Shown here: positions 58,627 through 64,000 of the stretch, one piece after another
How positions within the stretch are numbered: position 1 is the stretch's first letter
How the letters are laid out: each line of letters opens with the position of its first letter
Assembly: GCF_016808335.1 (NCBI RefSeq)
Contig: NC_053136.1
Coordinates: 4,942,531-5,006,530, forward strand
Length of the DNA: 64,000 bases
Origin: Panicum virgatum
Taxonomy: Eukaryota > Streptophyta > Magnoliopsida > Poales > Poaceae
Direction of reading: 5' to 3'
Notes under the pieces: generated by a model
What the model was told of the DNA's origin: nothing
Databases searched by the model: none
What the model saw: the letters and a program-made list of their open reading frames with translations, nothing else
Program-made: the position numbers and the translations under genes

Positions 58627-60216
58627 ATATATTTGGTACCACTCCTAAGCAGGTACTAGTTGGTAGCGCAGTCGATCACTTGCCTTTCGCAGAGACACCT
58701 TCTGGAGGATAAAGTTAGGCAGCATGGTGATCGGGATTAGACGGTTACTTGGCTCCACAAAGATCCGCCAATAAAGCTGCCCATCTGGCATGTTTTGAGA
58801 TAGCGACGCCGCCCCGGCCTGCTCTTTCTCAATGCATTACACTTAATTAATTTTTTTAGAAAAGTAGACAGCAAACGGCATACGCGATTATGACACGTAC
58901 TACTACTGTATGTATGGTTGCTCCAAGGAACATTTTTGCTTAACTAATAAGGTAATCTTTAAGAATCGAAATCTGGGTTCATTCCCCGAGCTACCATTAG
59001 GCCACGTCATCAATTTTTTTCCTACCGTTTGATTCCGATCGGATGGAACTAAACACTGCCCGATGTGAACACGTCGCCCGTCCCGCCTACTCTGGATGTC
59101 TCTTTCTGTTTCTACAGCCATCGATCGGGAACAGCCGCAGTCAATTAAAAAAACATTCCTGACACTTCCCCTTCCGCATCCCAGTTCCCATCCAGTGAAA
59201 ATCACCGTCGCCCCTTCTACTTCCGAATTCCAACAAAAAAACTCCCTCAGCCGACGTCGACCCGGGCGGAGTAGAGCTCGCTGCTCCACCACCTCCTAGG
59301 TATGTAGTCTCCCCCAGCTCCCCTGCCTTCTGCACTCGCATATCATCCGGGCGGCGCGGCAGCCTGCACCCGCGACAGTCCCTTTTCCATTGCTGATTCC
59401 CGTCCCTCTAGATAGCGCCGCCCCTGTCTTCCTCTTCACCTTCACACGGATGCCCCATTCGTCGTTCTCTTCTCGCCGAGGATGCGCCACCCTCCCCCTC
59501 CCCTCACTCTCGGGAAACGCCACCCTGTGGGCGCGCGGGCTCGGCGCAGATCCAGGCGGCGGCGGCGCCCACTCACCCGAGTGCTCCGTGCGGCAGCGCA
59601 TGGGCTACTGCGGAGGCTGCGCCGGTGGCGGCGGCAGCTTACGCGCGTGCTCCGCGGGCGTACTGACTCGGCACAGTCACAAATTGCAGCGGCCGAAGCT
59701 CACCCGGGTGCTCCGTGCGGCGGCTCCTGGGCTGATCCGGAGACTCGTGGCGGCGGGATTCAAAGAAGCCGACGAGGTCGAGGTCCCCATGAGCGCGAGC
59801 AAGACTTCCGCGAGCTGCTACTCCTGCTGGTGCCACGCTCCCATCTGTCCCCGGACGGCCTCAATCCTCCAAGAAAACTGCAAAAACGAACGCCCCTGAC
59901 TCCCTCCTCTACTCAAATTGCCTGCCATGTGCTTGACAAATTGCCTGTCAAGAAGTGCATATGGATAAAGCATGTGAATGCTCACGATGTTTTCATATTC
60001 TAGCAATTCTATTCATTTTAGAAATGGTCTAGCAATTCTTTTTTAAAAAATTACATCAATGTTTTCATACATAAACTAGGCTCATCTCTTTCATTCTTTT
60101 GCAGAGTAGCTATATCATTGACAATGATACCAATACAGGTACTACAAATACTATATCCAATCATATATTTTTTACAATTACATATATATTTTATAAAATG
60201 CAAATTTCAATCACAG
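58627..60216. other. Intergenic DNA with a repeated LTRVLR-type motif
   Basis: From 59300 to 59900 the DNA is GC-rich. GCTCACCCGAGTGCTCCGTG-like sequence occurs three times (about 59571, 59637 and 59698). The first two read as LTRVLR in one frame; the third does so in another. ORFs of 169 and 173 codons here overlap and have no known domain. This may be a decayed first exon region. Confidence 0.4.
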
Positions 60217-63138
60217 GGTGAGCTTAGTACAATATCTGATATGCGTCTATCAACAACGAATGTTGTTTTACATGTAAGAGTATCAAGGATGTGGGAATTC
60301 AGAGAATGACGAAATGAAAGAGGAAATATAAAGCATCTTGACTTGGTTTTCATTGACCTGAAGGTATTTTCGTGATCAATACAAGTACTAATATAAACCC
60401 AATATATGCATGTGTATATTCCAACATTCCTAATCTATGTCACAAAAATTTCCACATGCAGGGTGATGCAATCTATGCTGAAATACCACCAGATGTAATA
60501 CCAATTTTAAAGCCTCAGCTGAGCGAAAAAGTAATCATTTTCATTGGCAAGTTTGTAGTTGAAAAAGCTAAACCTGGATATAAGGTGGTGCAGAACCCAT
60601 ATATGCTAAGGCTCAACATAAGGACTACCATTGTCAAATCAAATACTCATGATCTGGAATTTCCAAAGTACACATTCTCATTGACTCCAATCGAAATATT
60701 GCCACAGTTTGTCAAAAATAAAGAACGTTTCCTAGGTATATTCTCTTCTCAACATCAATGACCCTCTTACAATTATTTATTCTACAAATGTATGCATTTA
60801 TAGTTCATTAACATGTAAACATTATTTCAGATGTACTTGGAAAAATCACTGCTGTTTCAAATCCTGCAGTAGTGCGTAACACTGCAGGAGACCTCATGAT
60901 GAGAAGAATAATAAAACTGCAGGACCTAAGGTATATCTTCAGTCCATAATATTTGATATCTAATATTTCCATCCCAAATATGATCAGTAATACAAGTATC
61001 AAACAAAACTTTAAACAGGGGAAATACAATAGATTTATCTCTATCAGGCATGTGGGCTCTAGAGTTTGATGGTGATGCTGTCCTTCAAATTGGACAAAAG
61101 AATCATATAATTGCTATCTTCGTTGGCACCTTAATGAAACAATATAAAAATGGAACACATTTTCTAAGTGGAACAGCAGCTTGTCGCTGGTATATCAACG
61201 AGAATGATATACCTGCAATAAAAGCGTTTCAGAAAAGGTACACACTTTCCCTACAACTAATTTTACATGTCTCTGCAATTTTGTACATAAATTTAATTGC
61301 TTTCTTGAACCTGACCACACATCAGAGAAGCTATTGGTTTTTCTACTAAGCCAAATATAATCTATATAGATAAAAAATAGTAAAATAACTTCTGTTATAC
61401 ATCAAGTCAGTAAAAATGTGATCTCTCTCTATGCACAGTTAGTAAATATAATACCTAAGGATAATTCCTTCGATGTAAAATAATTTGTAGATTACTATGT
61501 ATACTCACCTCAAATATTAAGAATATACTTTAATCCAATAATAGTAGACAAAGGATCATAAATATTGATTCTGCAGACATTGGGCATGTACGTGTGAGTG
61601 CAGACCACAAAGAATTCCTTTCTAACAACTTAATTCAAGTGTAATACTCACATCCAAAATTGCATATACTCTTAAGTCTTTCCTTTTTCCAAATTAAATC
61701 AGAAATACTTTTACCCTTAAAGTTCTAAAGTCACTCGTGCTTACTACTCTATGCATGCATGTTATTTGTAAAATATATAAATACACTATGCACACATAAT
61801 ATATTCTCATGAACATTTTTGTTTATCTTTCAGCTTACCAGTGGATGCAACAGCTGTTGAAAAAATTGATTTACCAAATGAGGATCAGACTCATGTAGCT
61901 TTTGAAGAAAAGAATCTATTACAGTTCAGCATAGATCCTTTTACTCAAAAGGTACATATTGACAACTTCATTGTCATGTACTGTTTCCATCTTTTATATC
62001 ATATATCCAAGCCTACAATCTTATACTTCTTTATTTTAAAGGGTGAACGATATCAGTGCACTGTAACGATCATAGGAATACCGGATAAACAACATTGGTG
62101 CTATTGTGCTTGTCGTGTATGCTCATCAAAAATGATATCAACACCTGATGGGTTCCAGTGTACAAAGGATGGAGGCTGCCCTTCAAAAACAACATTGGTG
62201 CTATCATGCTTGTCGTGTATGCTCATCAAAAATGATATCAACACCTGATGGGTTCCAGTGTACAAAGGATGGAGGCTGCCCTTCAAAACAATTTGAATGG
62301 AAGTAAGAAATTCTAAACCTAAATAAAACTGTACTTATTTCACTTCTCTACTAAATTAAATTAATCAAACAAATACTTGCAATCTTTCATGTGCAGGTAC
62401 AAAATTCCATTTATAGTTGCAGACGACACATATAGTCTTGAGTTCATGATGTTCGAAAGAAGAGCTGCTGAACTTATTGGTAAGAGTGCTGAAACATTAA
62501 GAAAATACAATGATCCAGATATAATTCCAAGCGACATTTCACAATGGATTGGCCACAAGTTCACATTGGTCGTAAGGATTCTATATAAAAAGAGTATGAG
62601 GACTGAACATCCGTCATTTGAGGTCCTGTCGATAAAAGAACGCCATGGAAAGCAGGATGTACTTCCATTATTAAGCACTCAGTCATCCGCACTAGGACCA
62701 GGAACATCATCAGCTATAGTTGCAACCAAGGATCTACCTGAACTAATGACTATATCTTCTAAAACACCAACAGATCAGGTAACATTGTATAAGCACCGAT
62801 GATATCATACTGAAACAGAATACGCTTCCATTTTAGATTATGCATATATTGCTAATATATTATTCATACTGTAGGAACTTGCAATGCTAACTCAATCCAT
62901 AGGAGAATTTGATGATATGGACATTGATAAGTCACCAGGGTAAACATTCACTCACATATTCTCATATATACCTCTACTTGATAATGCATAATCTATAATC
63001 TAATAAAATACTTTTCATCTCCACTACAAAAATTGGGATGACAAACCATCTGACACACCACTTGCAACTAAAAGAAGGCCTTATGATGATATTGAGGATG
63101 AGGACAAAAAGAAGGTCTTCAAGAAAGGCAAGAAGTAA
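60217..63138 (+). pseudogene. RPA1-like OB-fold protein gene (RPA70 type), damaged
   Basis: Exons with GT...AG borders: 60217-60363, 60462-60735, 60831-60930, 61019-61237, 61834-61951, 62042-62302, 62397-62778, 62875-62939 and a last exon ending TAA 63136-63138. The first exon carries the DUF223/OB-type start (NVVLHVRVSRMWEFRE, then HLDLVFIDLK). The next has GDAIYAEIPPDVI. Exon 4 has a second OB-fold region (TIDLSLSGMWALEFDG). Exon 6 has a Cys-rich zinc site (CRVC...GFQCTKDGGC). The last exon ends acidic then Lys-rich. RPA1 binds single-stranded DNA; plants have many such genes, some of them Helitron cargo. Damage: TGA at 60307-60309 in the first exon, and a 100-bp tandem duplication in the zinc exon that shifts frame. 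The last exon's acceptor is unclear. No Rep/helicase is seen in this window. Confidence 0.8.
62091..62290 (+). repeat. 100-bp tandem duplication in the zinc-finger exon
   Basis: 62091-62190 and 62191-62290 are near-identical (AACATTGGTGCTAT start; two adjacent substitutions just after). Because 100 is not a multiple of three, the second copy reads out of frame and meets a TGA at 62246-62248. Confidence 0.92.
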
Positions 63139-64000
63139 CAAGTTACAACAGGTACTTCAATACTTAATACTTTATACATACCTATTAACTCAATAAAATC
63201 AATACAACTAGCATAATATTGTACAGCTAATTAATATTGGAGTTGCATATTACTGCTTGAAAGATAGAACAGGAATACATATATATAGCTTTGCTGCCAT
63301 GTTAAATTGCTGAATTTTCTGCATTCCATATTAAAATATAATTTTTCATCTTACATTTTGTGAATTTAGCTCCAATAATCCTACAATCTATTTTTTCCAT
63401 CTTTTGTTTTAACTTTGCCTTCTCTTCTTTTTTTTCCGAGATATTGGCCACGCAACAGCTATTTTGGTGCTTACTATAGAACTAGCTTTTGTCGCTTCCA
63501 TCCGGACACACACATATCCACACTACTTTTGCAGTGGCACTCATTTTGGTGTATATAATGCCACTTTTCTTATTGTGTTCCTTCAAACTTGGGTTACGTG
63601 ATAGTTGCAACACTAAATGTGCCTCTTATGAAATATATTGATATATTATTATGTACGGAACCATAAACTACTATGAACGTCGATATATTATATATGTTCC
63701 AATTCTACTTCCTTGTCATGCCTATAATATATAAATGAGTTTCTGATGGTTTAAGGATGGCGTCTTGCTGAGGAAGTAGTTGCTGTCATGATCAGCCAAA
63801 GCTGTACACTTCTTTTCAAACAGCTTACATCAACATATTACAATCATTTTCGAAATACATGTATTCAAATATCTTCAACATATGTAATTACGCATACTAC
63901 GTACTTGACCACTTTGGTAAACTTCAACGTCTCCAACTCCTAGGAGTTCAGAAACCGCGGGGAAAATAGATCAGCAAGTTTTTGATGTGCCAAAAACAAA
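63139..64000. other. 3' flank of the RPA1-like gene
   Basis: AT-rich and non-coding. I looked for a Helitron 3' end (hairpin plus CTRR-T) and did not find a convincing one before the window closes. Confidence 0.4.

Overview
The window is plant nuclear DNA from a grass (Poaceae; a panicoid grass is my guess). The evidence is the mix of GC-rich intron-poor genes with AT-rich repeats, several Stowaway-type MITEs with CTCCCTCC ends and TA target duplications, PIF/Harbinger-like MITEs with TTA duplications, GGCC(N)TTTAGTT MITEs, long grass-type LTR sequence, MULEs, hAT elements, Helitron-like ends and LINE tails. I recognise no rRNA gene, intact tRNA gene, CRISPR array or bacterial operon. Most of the sequence is transposon-derived or anonymous. 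Only about four host-type genes can be supported.

Layout. 0-4.6 kb: an AT-rich endogenous pararetrovirus (Caulimoviridae) segment. It has a coat-protein-type polyprotein with a CCHC knuckle and the badnavirus/tungrovirus C6 motif, broken by one in-frame stop and an upstream frame change, followed by a TATA-containing intergenic region. 4.65-18.9 kb: TA microsatellites, Stowaway MITEs, anonymous GC-rich DNA, an AACCGG-rich repeat, and a 936-bp hAT element with a perfect 8-bp target duplication (16435-17370). 19.1-20.4 kb: the best gene, a MAKR/BKI1-like membrane-associated kinase regulator with a TATA box. 21.0-23.3 kb: a Pack-MULE-like element containing another small element.

25.0-33.5 kb: an 8.46-kb Mutator-like element with a perfect 9-bp target duplication. 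Its TIRs are long and contain GC-rich hairpin modules. It carries a multi-exon plant mobile domain (PMD) gene. The PMD gene has a frameshift and a nonsense codon, and a 4.18-kb solo LTR with a perfect 5-bp target duplication has split one of its exons.

33.5-37 kb: anonymous GC-rich DNA ending at a probable Helitron 3' terminus. 38-52 kb: three small membrane-protein genes. Those at 38.09 and 45.53 kb are clear paralogues; the third, at 51.35 kb, may be unrelated. They are separated by MITEs, LINE tails and microsatellites. 53-58.6 kb: MITEs, a second hAT element with a perfect 8-bp duplication, a tRNA-like SINE relic and a minus-strand Helitron-like unit with repeated 5' ends. 60.2-63.1 kb: an RPA1-like OB-fold gene with an in-frame TGA and a frame-breaking 100-bp exon duplication, possibly Helitron cargo.

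A recurrent small-scale feature is a set of 16-22-bp T- or A-rich inserts, each between 14-17-bp direct duplications, at six or more separate sites. I found no single new 'system'. The most unusual items are the PMD-MULE with modular hairpin TIRs, the viral segment whose coat-protein ORF runs into a promoter without protease or reverse transcriptase, the micro-insertions, and the small two-helix protein family.
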